A stretch of DNA of 56,607 nt from an uncultured Litorivicinus sp. Its GTDB lineage: Bacteria > Pseudomonadota > Gammaproteobacteria > Pseudomonadales > Litorivicinaceae. The DNA is taken from positions 1 through 56,607 of the forward strand of contig CACJLQ010000006.1 of assembly GCA_902594275.1 (NCBI GenBank). Reading direction: 5' to 3'. The notes under the pieces are model-generated. The model did not search any database. It was not told the origin of the DNA and saw only the letters and a list, made by a program, of their open reading frames with translations. Of this stretch, positions 36,269 to 45,621 are shown in pieces; positions within the stretch are counted from its first letter, which is position 1; every line of letters begins with the position of its first letter. The translations under genes were made by a program, and so were the position numbers.

Positions 36269-37195
36269 TTACGAGCAAAAAGAGGAAGTATTCTCCTCGA
36301 AAATACGCGCCGCCGCCAAAATCACCACCCCATGACGGGCAGCAACACGCGCACGGTCTTTATCGTAGCCGCCACCGATGACGGTTGCACAAGGGAGACC
36401 AGCATTCCGTATCCTCGAAATCACCCCATAATCACGCCGATACAACCCATCCGTGGTGATCGAGAGCCGTCCCAACGCATCATCGATATGTACATCGCTT
36501 CCGGCATCATAAATCACAAAATCGGGATGCCAGCTCGTGATCACTGACTCAAGCGTCTCAAAGACTAGAGACAGATAGGCATCATCTGTCATCCCATCGG
36601 GACAATTCACATCCAAGTCACTCTCCACTTTTCGAACCGGAAAGTTATTTTCTGCGTGGATTGAACAAGTAAACGTTTGCGAATCATGCGCCAAAATAGA
36701 AGCAGTCCCATCACCCTGATGCACATCACAGTCAAAAATTAATACCCGCGAAGCGAGGCCTTGATTCACTAGATAACGGGCTGATACCGCTAGATCGTTA
36801 TAGATACAAAATCCAGATCCACGATCGTAATGCGCATGATGCGTACCACCGGCTAGGTGACTTGCCAGACCATGCGTCTTCGCGAGCTCACAAGTCCGCA
36901 TCGTGCCACCAAGCGCTAAGTTCGTGCGATCACGAAGCCCTTCACTCCATGGGAGACCGATCTCACGAATTGCCTTCGCATCAAGAGATCCCGACTGGAA
37001 CCCAGAAACATAATCAGGATCATGCGTCTCCATGAGCACATCAGTCGGACAAGGGATTGGAGTGACCAGTTCCGTTGAAGGGACGTGATGGTCCACCCAC
37101 TCTTTGAGCAAGCGAAATTTTGCCATCGGGAACCGGTGTGAATCAGGAAAAACGGGACTATACCCTGCATCCCAGACAATTGGCAGTCGCTTCAC
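36269..37195 (-). CDS. Histone-deacetylase-family (class II-like) amidohydrolase
   Basis: 308 residues. The arginase/deacetylase fold shows GGTHHAHYDRGSGFCIYNDL (active-site His pair and substrate tunnel), FDCDVHQGDGTA (zinc-binding Asp/His), IYDAGSDVHIDD (zinc Asp) and a GGGYD loop. In bacteria such enzymes act as acetylpolyamine amidohydrolases or acetoin-utilisation-type deacetylases; the target here is unknown. It overlaps the ugd stop by four bases (ATGA), so it is co-translated with ugd. Confidence 0.9.
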   Translation of the reverse strand: MKRLPIVWDAGYSPVFPDSHRFPMAKFRLLKEWVDHHVPSTELVTPIPCPTDVLMETHDPDYVSGFQSGSLDAKAIREIGLPWSEGLRDRTNLALGGTMRTCELAKTHGLASHLAGGTHHAHYDRGSGFCIYNDLAVSARYLVNQGLASRVLIFDCDVHQGDGTASILAHDSQTFTCSIHAENNFPVRKVESDLDVNCPDGMTDDAYLSLVFETLESVITSWHPDFVIYDAGSDVHIDDALGRLSITTDGLYRRDYGVISRIRNAGLPCATVIGGGYDKDRARVAARHGVVILAAARIFEENTSSFCS

Positions 37196-38520
37196 CGACC
37201 GATACCGACATACTCCCAGCCCTGCTCCCTCAGGCGCTTTGGATCATACTGGTTACGACCATCAAAGATGGCTTTATTCTTCATGACACGTTCCATGGCC
37301 TGAAAATCAGGCTGTCTGAAGAGGTTCCATTCCGTAGCCAGAATGAGCGCATTGGCATCTTTGATCGCATCATATTGGTGGGCACAGAGGATGAGTTTAT
37401 CGTCGATCCAGGGTGCGTCAATTTCATGCGTGATGGCCTCCATTGCAACTGGGTCGTATGCTTTCACGATCGCGCCACGCTCAACCAACTCACGAATCAT
37501 CACAGCACTCGATGCCTCGCGGACATCATCGGTCCCAGGCTTGAATGCGAGGCCCCACATGCCAAAGACCAAACCACTCAAATCATTGCCATAGGATTCA
37601 ACAATCCGTTCAACCAATCGATGCTTTTGCATTTGGTTTCGATCTTCAACCGCCTGCATCAGGATCGGAGAAAATCCGACATCTTTCGCCATACCAAGAA
37701 TGGCTTTTACATCTTTTGGAAAACACGAACCACCGTAGCCACAACCCGGGAAGATAAAACTAAATCCAATGCGTGGATCTGAACCGATGCCCTTCCGCAC
37801 ATTCTCAACATCTGCGCCCAAGCGCTCGCACAGGTTAGCCATCTCATTCATGAACGAAATTTTGGTCGCAAGCATGGCATTCGCCGCATATTTGGTCATT
37901 TCAGCGTCACGCACACCCATGAACATCAGCTTGTCACGGGTCCGACTAAACGGCTCATACAGTTCGTTCAATACATCACGCGCACGCTCTGACTTTGTGC
38001 CGACCACAACACGGTCCGGTCGCATGAAATCCTCGACTGCTGCACCTTCTTTGAGGAACTCAGGGTTACTAACCACATCAAATGGTATCTCTGCGCCACG
38101 TGAACGAAGGGCTTGAGTGACTTCTGCTTCCACTTTTTCAGCAGTTCCCACAGGAACCGTGGACTTATCAGCAATCACCAAATAATCGGTCAAATGCTCA
38201 CCGAGGCCTCGCGCGACCTCGAGAACATAACGCAGGTCCGCAGAGCCATCTTCGTCAGGCGGTGTACCAACAGCAATCATGGCGATTCGCGCACCCTCGA
38301 GGGCCACTTTTAAATCATCGGTGAATTCAAGTGAACCGCGTTTAAAATTGCGCTCAACAATTTGTTCAAGACCAGGCTCGTAAATCGGTATCTCGCCACG
38401 ATTGAGACGTGCGAGCTTGTCTTTATCGACATCCACGCAAACTACGTGGTTACCCATTTCAGCAAAACAGGCACCAGTCACCAAACCGACGTACCCGGTA
38501 CCAATAACTGCTAACTTCAT
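37192..38520 (-). CDS. ugd: UDP-glucose 6-dehydrogenase
   Basis: 442 residues. The N-terminal Rossmann fold has GTGYVGLVTGACFAEMG, the middle domain ESAMTKYAANAMLATKISFMNE-like sequence (MTKYAANAMLATK), the catalytic Cys in FPGCGYGGSCFPKD, and a C-terminal UDP-binding domain. It oxidises UDP-glucose to UDP-glucuronate with two NAD+, for exopolysaccharide or lipopolysaccharide. It lies seven bases downstream of galU, which makes its substrate. Confidence 0.94.
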   Translation of the reverse strand: MKLAVIGTGYVGLVTGACFAEMGNHVVCVDVDKDKLARLNRGEIPIYEPGLEQIVERNFKRGSLEFTDDLKVALEGARIAMIAVGTPPDEDGSADLRYVLEVARGLGEHLTDYLVIADKSTVPVGTAEKVEAEVTQALRSRGAEIPFDVVSNPEFLKEGAAVEDFMRPDRVVVGTKSERARDVLNELYEPFSRTRDKLMFMGVRDAEMTKYAANAMLATKISFMNEMANLCERLGADVENVRKGIGSDPRIGFSFIFPGCGYGGSCFPKDVKAILGMAKDVGFSPILMQAVEDRNQMQKHRLVERIVESYGNDLSGLVFGMWGLAFKPGTDDVREASSAVMIRELVERGAIVKAYDPVAMEAITHEIDAPWIDDKLILCAHQYDAIKDANALILATEWNLFRQPDFQAMERVMKNKAIFDGRNQYDPKRLREQGWEYVGIGR

Positions 38521-38526
38521 AAATGC

Positions 38527-39357
38527 TTAGAGTCCATTCTTGTAAAATTTTTTGTAACAATGATTGGTGGCATCAACAAATCCATCGATCGAACCACAGT
38601 CGAACCGACGACCTTTAAATCGATAGGCAAGAACACAACCTTCTTTAGCCTGTTTTTTCAGTGCATCTGTAATCTGCAACTCGCCGTTTTTGCCAGGCGC
38701 TGTCTCACGTAAAACATCGAAAATATCGGGCGTCAGAATGTAGCGGCCAATGATACCGAGGTTCGATGGAGCTTCCTCTTTCGATGGCTTTTCGATCATA
38801 TCTGTAATGCGGTATACACCATCCTTTAATGGCTCTCCTGCGACCACACCGTATTGGTGGATATGGTCATCAGGTACTTCTTCAACCGCGACAATCGAGC
38901 AACGAAATTGACGAAACAGCTTCACCATCTGCATCAGAACGCCATCGGCATCGGCGATACATAAATCATCCGCCAAGACGACGGCGAATGGTTCATCACC
39001 GATTAACGTCTCGCCCGTCAGAATCGCGTGACCAAGACCTCTCATCTCTTTTTGACGGGTGTAGGAAAACTCACAAGCGTCAATCAGATCACGGGTCGGT
39101 TGAATCAGGTCTTCTTTACCCGTTCCCCTAATTTGATCTTCAAGCTCGTAGTTTTTATCGAAATGATCTTCAATCGTGCGCTTACCACGCCCGGTCACAA
39201 AACCAATCCGTGTTAGTCCTGCATCGACAGCTTCTTGTACCGCGTACTCGATTAAGGGTTTATTCACCACAGGTAACATTTCTTTGGGGGACGACTTGGT
39301 CGCAGGCAAGAATCGTGTGCCGTAACCAGCCACCGGGAATAGACATTTATGAATCAT
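38527..39357 (-). CDS. galU: UTP-glucose-1-phosphate uridylyltransferase
   Basis: The ATG at 39357 (MIHKCLFPVAGYGTRF) has AGGA six bases upstream; the frame one codon longer starts at TTG. 276 residues. Motifs: PVAGYGTRFLPATKSSPKEMLPV (nucleotide and metal binding), VVLADDLC, and a KPSKEEAPSNLGIIGRYIL block typical of GalU. It makes UDP-glucose from UTP and glucose-1-phosphate. It heads the galU-ugd-deacetylase transcript and faces the 40 kb polysaccharide genes. Confidence 0.94.
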   Translation of the reverse strand: MIHKCLFPVAGYGTRFLPATKSSPKEMLPVVNKPLIEYAVQEAVDAGLTRIGFVTGRGKRTIEDHFDKNYELEDQIRGTGKEDLIQPTRDLIDACEFSYTRQKEMRGLGHAILTGETLIGDEPFAVVLADDLCIADADGVLMQMVKLFRQFRCSIVAVEEVPDDHIHQYGVVAGEPLKDGVYRITDMIEKPSKEEAPSNLGIIGRYILTPDIFDVLRETAPGKNGELQITDALKKQAKEGCVLAYRFKGRRFDCGSIDGFVDATNHCYKKFYKNGL

Positions 39358-39489
39358 CAAGCGTCCTATGTCATGAACTTGTCATTTAAACGTCATAAAG
39401 GTACCAGATTCAATGTGACAATTTGGTATCTGTTTGCAAAACTATCGATCATGATAACGCATGAAACTTCTAAATCTTGCGGCCTAACT

Positions 39490-40135
39490 ATGTGGGATGA
39501 ACGTTATCGATCACCCAGATACATCCATGACAATCAACCTTGCCAATGGTTAATCATGAATCAGCATCAATTGACCAAATCTGCTCAAGCGCTCGCACTT
39601 GGCGATGGCGAAAAGAGAAATCGTGTGTTCCTGGTTGAACTTGTTTTTCAAGTGACTTCAGTCAACTTGTCAGCAGTCAGGTTGAGTAAGGCGCGTGACT
39701 TAGCTGCAAGGCGCAAGGTCTCGCTCTAGAAAGTGCAGCCAGACCTCGAGAACTACACGATAAATCTTAAAAGCCAAGACCTAATCGTTTCAATTTAGTG
39801 TCATTTGTTAGGAACGATCAGAAAACTGGTACATGAGCGGGCTGAGATCGCTCTTAAACCAGGCGCTTTTTTTAGAAGCATTCCATCAGGAACAATTGAG
39901 ATACAAATCAGGGGGTCAAAAAACCATTAACCTTCGTTATACTGCGAGAGGGTTGGTTAATGAATTCAAATCGCATCAAATATTGGAAGCATTTGATGAT
40001 TTAAGTTACCTGCATGAGGGTATTAGACACTTAGAGCTTGGTCATATCGAGCGGTTGGTCTTACAAAAAAACAAACCTTGGACGACGAGGGTAAGGAGCC
40101 TAAATGCCCATGATCAAAAGGCTGTATGCGTTTAG
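39490..40135 (+). pseudogene. Small class I SAM methyltransferase (TehB-like), broken
   Basis: The ATG at 39490 (MWDERYRSPRYI) begins a methyltransferase of the MWDERY type: LALGDGEKRNRVFL is motif I, and FQVTSVNLSAVRLSKARDLAARR the second strand. The frame then meets TAG at 39727 and TAG at 39796, though sequence beyond still reads like the family (QDLIVSI-x-CHL). A T7 run at 39867-39873 carries one extra T; removing it joins KPGA to FLEAFHQEQLRYKSGG in the next frame. The C-terminus follows to about 40072-40135. Original function was perhaps an S-adenosylmethionine-dependent detoxification or small-molecule methylation. It overlaps the radical SAM gene start. Confidence 0.75.
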
Positions 40136-41045
40136 CAAGGCAAGAGCCATGCTCAACAAATTTCTTTTAGTGATATCAGTAAGATTAAAACGAGTATTGG
40201 CTGGGCGGATGTTGGGTAACCCAGCATCTATTGCTCTAGAGACTGTCTCGAATTGCAATCTCAATTGTCCTGGTTGCCCAGTTCCAACACAAGCGTTTAG
40301 CGAAACCCGAGTGAAAAAGTTTATGTCGCTAGATGAGCTTTTATTTATACATGATTTCGTTGGTAATTATTGCGATACGTACATATTAAGTCTCTGGGGT
40401 GAGTCACTAATTCACAAAGAATTTCCAAAAGTTTTAAATATTTTTTCAGATAAGTTCGTAATTATTTCAACAAACTTAAGTGTGCCAAAACGGCAGGTAC
40501 AAGCTTTAATCGAATGGGTTAAAAAAGGTGGTCAATTAAAAGAGCTTATCGTGAGCATGGATGGGTGGGACAAGATGTCATATGAGACATACTATAGACA
40601 CGGTGGTAAGTTCGATCTAGTCAGTTCTAACTTAAATTTGTTGGCCGAATCTCAGGTCAAAACGAAAGTATCTCTTCAATTCTTGGATGATGGTTCAATT
40701 TTGGATTTTAAAGAGAAAAGTCAGGAGTTTGCTGCACAGCTAGGGTTGCGATTTTCTTATACCAAGATGGATAGGAATTTTGACAGGAATAAACGAGATC
40801 TTTGGCCAGATAACAAATGTCATCATCCCTACGAAAGTCTAAAAATGAACAGTTCTCTAGACTTGCTAGTCTGTTGCGCGGATCCGTTTGGAGCTCTGAG
40901 GTACGCAAACCTCAAAGAATTCAGATCTTTTCGAGAATTATGGAACTGTAAACAACTACGAGAAAAGAGAATAAAATTAGCCACTAGTAAAAATCAATTC
41001 GATTTATGTACTGGGTGTGAGGGATATCAGCACCCTTTATTATGA
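40104..41045 (+). CDS. Radical SAM protein with C-terminal cysteine cluster
   Basis: 313 residues. The start at 40104 has AAGGAG seven bases upstream. The iron-sulfur cluster motif CNLNCPGC gives C51, C55 and C58 (CxxxCxxC), followed by SLWGESLIHKEFPKVL and SMDGWDKMSYETY blocks of the radical SAM barrel. The C-terminal part (VCCADPFG, then LCTGCEGY) resembles a SPASM-type auxiliary cluster. In surface-glycan loci such proteins modify sugars or peptides; no substrate can be assigned. It lies upstream of the GMC oxidoreductase on the same strand, separated by about 490 bases. Confidence 0.85.
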   Translation: MPMIKRLYAFSKARAMLNKFLLVISVRLKRVLAGRMLGNPASIALETVSNCNLNCPGCPVPTQAFSETRVKKFMSLDELLFIHDFVGNYCDTYILSLWGESLIHKEFPKVLNIFSDKFVIISTNLSVPKRQVQALIEWVKKGGQLKELIVSMDGWDKMSYETYYRHGGKFDLVSSNLNLLAESQVKTKVSLQFLDDGSILDFKEKSQEFAAQLGLRFSYTKMDRNFDRNKRDLWPDNKCHHPYESLKMNSSLDLLVCCADPFGALRYANLKEFRSFRELWNCKQLREKRIKLATSKNQFDLCTGCEGYQHPLL

Positions 41046-41531
41046 TAAGCTCAGTGCTGAAAATTAAGATATTAAATTATATCGATGAGTTAATTCCCTT
41101 TTATATTGAGTCGGAAAAAATTTTTTAATCGATCACATGCCTTCACTCTTATTATTAAAGATTAATATCAAAAAAAGAAATTTAAGCGTCGCGTTGAAAT
41201 AAACGTGGATAGCCCAAGCCCGCACCAATATGAGTCTAAAGTCGTAAAGATCTATCAGATCGCGGAAGCTACGTTCCTCACAGTAAGGTATTTACCCGTA
41301 ATGGCACGGCGTGAATCTCGATTTTTTTCGATTTAATAAAATTCCTCGTGTTGGCCTGAACGAATTTAAATCGCTAGTTACTTGAAAGATACCTTCAAAA
41401 AATTTTTAGGTGTAACGATATTGAATCCTACTCGAGGAATGGTTTATTGTTTAAGTTATCAGCGGACAGAAGTTCGGTCGTGTTAGACAACAGAGATAAA
41501 ATGTGAAAATACTCGATGGTTTATATGTGAA
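41046..41531 (+). other. AT-rich gene-free stretch before the GMC locus
   Basis: About 486 bases with no protein-like frame. It is AT-rich with several homopolymer runs. A candidate promoter TTGAAT-N18-TATTGT appears in the last third. I saw no terminator for the radical SAM gene. Short inverted runs are too weak to call. Confidence 0.35.
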
Positions 41532-41717
41532 ATGCTAGTTAAAAAAGATTGGTCAAAAACTTACAATCCTGGACATGACCCTGCATCAGGCATTTCCAGG
41601 AGAGAATTTATTACTCTGACGGTACTGACGGCAGTAGTTGGTCTAACGGTTTTTTACAAAAATCGTCAACAAATTTTGAAGCAAAATTGGCTTTTAAAAC
41701 AGGACGACATTGTTTGA
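41532..41717 (+). CDS. Tat-like N-terminal segment, probably frameshifted start of the GMC oxidoreductase
   Basis: 61 residues: a polar N-terminus, then SRREFITLTVLTAVVGL, a twin-arginine-like motif with a hydrophobic core, then YKNRQQILKQ and DDIV. The frame ends in TGA at 41715 exactly where the GMC frame takes over. In the GMC frame the sequence around the junction continues RFNLNDLATSTPSIHSDVC, which reads naturally after DDIV. A single frameshift at 41711-41717 would join them. Alternatively it is a small separate subunit with its own Tat anchor. Confidence 0.5.
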   Translation: MLVKKDWSKTYNPGHDPASGISRREFITLTVLTAVVGLTVFYKNRQQILKQNWLLKQDDIV

Positions 41718-43225
41718 GATTTAATCTAAACGATTTAGCTACCTCGACCCCGTCTATCCACTCAGATGTTTGTATTGTTGGTTCGGGTCCAGCAGGTCTT
41801 TCCGCTGCGAGAAAACTCGCTTCCTTAGGATTTAAAATATTTCTTGCAGAGGGAGGTGGTCATGGTCGTGAGGGCAATCTCAAAAGTTGCTATGAAGGCG
41901 AGTATATTGGTGATCCAAATTATTCAATGGCATGGCAGCGAAGACGATATTTTGGAGGCAGCTCAAACTGCTGGGGGGGATGGTGTAGACCCTTGGATTC
42001 AATAGACTTTAATCGGGAAGATATCGATGATCACTGCATTTGGCCGATTACGTCTCAACACTTGATTCCTTATTCGGCAGATGCAGCAAAGATTTTAGAT
42101 GTCGACAATCAATTTGATTCTAGAGATATACCTGGCTCTAAATTTAAACAAATTCAATTTCAATTTTCACAGTTTGAAAAGCAAACCAATCCAAGACCTA
42201 CTCGTTTGAGAGAGAAATATGGTCTCGAAATTGACAATTCAAAAAATATCACTTTTTGTGTAGATGCAAATTTAACCGATGGATCTTTCTATAAAGGCCA
42301 AACTGTAAAATATTTAACCTTTACTTCATCTATTGGTAAACGAATTAACGTAGCAGCAAAATATTTTGTTTTTGCAATGGGAGGAATAGAGAATCCCAGG
42401 TATCTTCTTTGGTTCCGCAAAAAATTTAAAGCCGAATTCTCTCGATTAAATTTACCTATAGGTCGATATTGGATGGATCACCCTCACTATAAAATTGGTG
42501 AAGTGGTTTATTTTAATAAATTGGAAACGCAAGTTTCGAGTATAGAAACCAAGTGGTATGGTCCAGATGGCCATGCTTATCTCTCTTTTAACTCAAATGC
42601 ACTCCTTTCCTTAAGGAGTCTAAATGGTGGGTTCCGCTTAAAATCACGGAAAAACCATGCTCGTATTACAAAAAGAATTATCGAAGAGTTTGCGTGTGCA
42701 GCCCCTGCATTAGCCGCAAAAATTGCGGGAGGAGAAAATATTTGCGTTTATGAATGTCTTTTTGCATATGAACAATTTCCTGATAAGGAAAATAGAGTTG
42801 AATTAGATTTGGCCAATGTCGATCTCCTGGGTATTCCACGTGTACAAATATTTAATAAAAAGCGGGAGCAAGATTCATTAACACTAAAGCACACTACTCT
42901 TGCACTTAGTGATTGGCTCACCCAATCAGATATTGGTCGGATGAAACTTGAGTCATGGTTGGCAGCAGCAATGGTGGGGGAAAACCAGACCGTTTCATAC
43001 CCTGTGCCGTTTTACGCTGGACATCACATGGGTGGAACAAGAATGAGTAATACTCCATCAACTGGGGTGGTTGACAAGGATTGTAGAGTACATGGATCCT
43101 CGAACCTCTTCATTACAGGAAGCTCTTGCTTCCCTACAGGCGGTCATTCTAATCCAACTTTCACTATTGTTCAGTTGGCACTAAGATTAGCGGACCATTT
43201 GGCTAATTGCCTGAAGTCAAATTGA
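41687..43225 (+). CDS. GMC-family FAD-dependent oxidoreductase
   Basis: Begins here at TTG only because the frame is open; the likely real N-terminus is the Tat-like segment just upstream in another frame. 512 residues as read. DVCIVGSGPAGLSAARKLA binds FAD near residue 25, RRRYFGGSSNCWGGWCRPL is a GMC block, and GHHMGGTRMS with SSCFPTGGHSNPTFTIVQ at the C-terminus contains the conserved His and Asn. It would oxidise a hydroxyl group, probably of a sugar or polyol. It is convergent with the GT-C gene, overlapping by 23 bases. Confidence 0.8.
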   Translation: MAFKTGRHCLRFNLNDLATSTPSIHSDVCIVGSGPAGLSAARKLASLGFKIFLAEGGGHGREGNLKSCYEGEYIGDPNYSMAWQRRRYFGGSSNCWGGWCRPLDSIDFNREDIDDHCIWPITSQHLIPYSADAAKILDVDNQFDSRDIPGSKFKQIQFQFSQFEKQTNPRPTRLREKYGLEIDNSKNITFCVDANLTDGSFYKGQTVKYLTFTSSIGKRINVAAKYFVFAMGGIENPRYLLWFRKKFKAEFSRLNLPIGRYWMDHPHYKIGEVVYFNKLETQVSSIETKWYGPDGHAYLSFNSNALLSLRSLNGGFRLKSRKNHARITKRIIEEFACAAPALAAKIAGGENICVYECLFAYEQFPDKENRVELDLANVDLLGIPRVQIFNKKREQDSLTLKHTTLALSDWLTQSDIGRMKLESWLAAAMVGENQTVSYPVPFYAGHHMGGTRMSNTPSTGVVDKDCRVHGSSNLFITGSSCFPTGGHSNPTFTIVQLALRLADHLANCLKSN

Positions 43226-44876
43226 GCCTAGTGTTATAAGTCAGCAGATTATCAAAATAGGAACGTTTTTCTGCTTCTAGATACGAATCAGATAAGGCCA
43301 TTTCAAAATCATCCGTTTGTACCAAGCCATCTTTTTTCACCGCGTACACATGTGGATACAAATCGCCATACCTGGCAAAATACACTGAATAGTTGTCAAT
43401 ATTTTCTAATAAGAATAACCCAGCTCTAGCGCCTGATTGCTTTACTCTCGTATTGGAATCGACGTATTGATAGGTATCAGCCCAAGCGAAATTGGCTGTC
43501 AACAGTTTCTTATCGACCCCGCAAAAGGGTTTCTGATCAGGACACAAATATTCAGCGAATGTCCAGGCATGATGGAAAAATATTAAATCTGCATCCGCTG
43601 AGATAAGTAACTCTTGCGAAATACCATTGGACGCCACTTCAGCATTATTCAGACCAACAATATCTAATTTTTTCCCTGGAAACCAATATCCAAATCGACC
43701 TGCTTCTGAAATGGCAATAGTCGGATCTTCGGAGCTTGATATCGTCACCGCGAGGCGCTGAGGAAAATCACTCAAATAATCAACAGTGGTATTTTTAATT
43801 GCCACGCCTTGGAGGTTTTTGGCAAAAAAAAGTCCCTGCATGAGGATGCAAAACCAAACCCCTGAGAAGCAAACTTTATCTACGAAAATTTTTTCCGTTC
43901 GCCTCCGTTTAGAAAGTCGGCCCAGCTCAGTAAAAACAATCCATAGAAGTATGGCAGAGGCAGGGGCTTGAAATCTATGCGAGACGTTTTGAATCTGATC
44001 GATAAATAGAAGAATCACGATCCAGAAACCAACAGGCAGGCAACAGACTATAATCCGCTTCATATGATCACGACTAGCACAAAATACGGATATACAAGCA
44101 CCTGCCAAAAATACATGATCTTTAAGCCAGTGTCGGTTATCCAAATAGCCTGGAACCAACGCATCCGAACTACTTTTAATCAACAATGGAAGAGGAAGAA
44201 TTTCTCCAAAGTACCAATATCTCCACCAAAAATAAAAAATACCTAAGCACGAATATATTAAGGCATAATGTAGATAACTTCTCCAAAAACTTTTTGGAAT
44301 GACAACGATGGATATTAGAGCATTAAAAACCCCTAGGAAAGCACCCTCCGGTCTGCAAAGTGCCAACAAAAATCCCCAAAAGAAAATGTTATGGATCCGC
44401 TGTTGTTTCTCATTAAAAATTTCCCTAATTTGAAGGAGAAATAAGCTACAAAAAAAAGGTGCTGAGAAACCGAAAATCCCCGCCAGAAAAATATGTGACG
44501 TGAGAGCAATAAAAAAGAGAATCGGAATGATAAAAAGCTTACTTTTTTCCCCAAAAGAGTCTAAATATATCCAGAATAGTACTACCCATCCTACTGTATT
44601 GATTAAGACTAGGCTTACCGCAGGATCAATCCCAGCTATCGTTAATAGTGATCCGAGGATAAACCAAAGAAAATCTGTAGCGCCTTCAGTTGGAGGCCCG
44701 CCTTGGTAATACGAAATAACACCAGTTTCAGAAAAATTGCGGATATATGTTAGAAGGATGTAAGCGTCCTCATGTAAATCCAAATAAAATAGGAGCGTGT
44801 AATTTATTAAAAAATAAACTACTCCAAATATGATACTAGCAAAAAAATTGGATTTGATGGACTGGGTAATATTCAT
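43203..44876 (-). CDS. GT-C superfamily glycosyltransferase, arabinofuranosyltransferase-like
   Basis: 557 residues, about ten or more transmembrane segments followed by a soluble periplasmic C-terminal domain. An acidic DLHEDAYILLTYIRN motif with Glu36-Asp37 follows the first helix, and GGPPTEGATDFLW lies in the first loop, the pattern of GT-C enzymes that use polyprenyl-phosphate sugars, notably mycobacterial AftB-like arabinofuranosyltransferases. As the last gene after ubiA-dprE1-dprE2 homologues it is the natural user of the lipid-linked pentofuranose. The acceptor (lipopolysaccharide, pilin or other glycan) is unknown. Confidence 0.75.
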   Translation of the reverse strand: MNITQSIKSNFFASIIFGVVYFLINYTLLFYLDLHEDAYILLTYIRNFSETGVISYYQGGPPTEGATDFLWFILGSLLTIAGIDPAVSLVLINTVGWVVLFWIYLDSFGEKSKLFIIPILFFIALTSHIFLAGIFGFSAPFFCSLFLLQIREIFNEKQQRIHNIFFWGFLLALCRPEGAFLGVFNALISIVVIPKSFWRSYLHYALIYSCLGIFYFWWRYWYFGEILPLPLLIKSSSDALVPGYLDNRHWLKDHVFLAGACISVFCASRDHMKRIIVCCLPVGFWIVILLFIDQIQNVSHRFQAPASAILLWIVFTELGRLSKRRRTEKIFVDKVCFSGVWFCILMQGLFFAKNLQGVAIKNTTVDYLSDFPQRLAVTISSSEDPTIAISEAGRFGYWFPGKKLDIVGLNNAEVASNGISQELLISADADLIFFHHAWTFAEYLCPDQKPFCGVDKKLLTANFAWADTYQYVDSNTRVKQSGARAGLFLLENIDNYSVYFARYGDLYPHVYAVKKDGLVQTDDFEMALSDSYLEAEKRSYFDNLLTYNTRLNLTSGN

Positions 44877-44883
44877 TTTTTAC

Positions 44884-45621
44884 TCATAATGATAATCGCT
44901 TAAAAACAAAATCTGGACAGACCTTGAGGAAAATTTGTACTAATCGCCAAAATGGTGTTAAACAGGTTGTTTTCTGTCCTTTATCGATAGCGATAAATAT
45001 TTTATTTGCGGCCGATTCCGGATTTATTTTAAGTTTCGGGGATATATTATGACCTGCTATCATATTAGTATCTATGAATCCTGGCTTCACGGTAAGTACC
45101 TGGATTTTGGTATTTTGAAATCTATGGCGTAAGCCGTCTAAATATAATGTTAATCCGGCTTTTGAAGCCCCATATACATAATTGCTGGCCCTTCCTCGTT
45201 CGCCTGCTAAGGAACTTACTGCAACTATGGATCCAGAATTTCTGGCTTCAAACCGGTCTGCAATCAAACTTATTAAATTTACTGGGCCCTCGAAGTTTGT
45301 CCGTATAATCGACGTGGCTAGTTCAAAATCCCGCTCACTCTCTCCCCTACCACTCATTTTACCCACAGTTACGATAAAAATGTCTGGCTGAATAGGTAAC
45401 GAATTTAGAAGCTCTTGGAACTTTTTTGAATCCAGTATATTTAGTTCATGGATAGAAACTTTAGAAAAGCCTCGTGAGTACAATTCATTTTTCAGCTTTT
45501 TCAAATTGTGTATATCGCGGGCACATAGTTGAAGTGTGAAATTCGCTTTGGCGAAACGGTATGCTAACGCTCTACCAAGCCCCCCAGTCGCGCCAACAAT
45601 CAACACTATATTGTCCTTCAT
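44884..45621 (-). CDS. dprE2: SDR-family reductase, DprE2-like
   Basis: 245 residues, classical short-chain dehydrogenase. GATGGLGRA (residues 10-18) binds NAD(P), SSLAGERGRASNYVYGASKAG gives Ser137, Tyr150 and Lys154. The AGERGR-x-SN-x-VYG context is a hallmark of DprE2. It would reduce the 2-keto intermediate made by DprE1, completing epimerisation of polyprenyl-phosphoryl-ribose to arabinose. Its start overlaps the dprE1 stop by four bases (ATGA), consistent with a two-component epimerase. The symbol is a homology call. Confidence 0.8.
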   Translation of the reverse strand: MKDNIVLIVGATGGLGRALAYRFAKANFTLQLCARDIHNLKKLKNELYSRGFSKVSIHELNILDSKKFQELLNSLPIQPDIFIVTVGKMSGRGESERDFELATSIIRTNFEGPVNLISLIADRFEARNSGSIVAVSSLAGERGRASNYVYGASKAGLTLYLDGLRHRFQNTKIQVLTVKPGFIDTNMIAGHNISPKLKINPESAANKIFIAIDKGQKTTCLTPFWRLVQIFLKVCPDFVFKRLSL

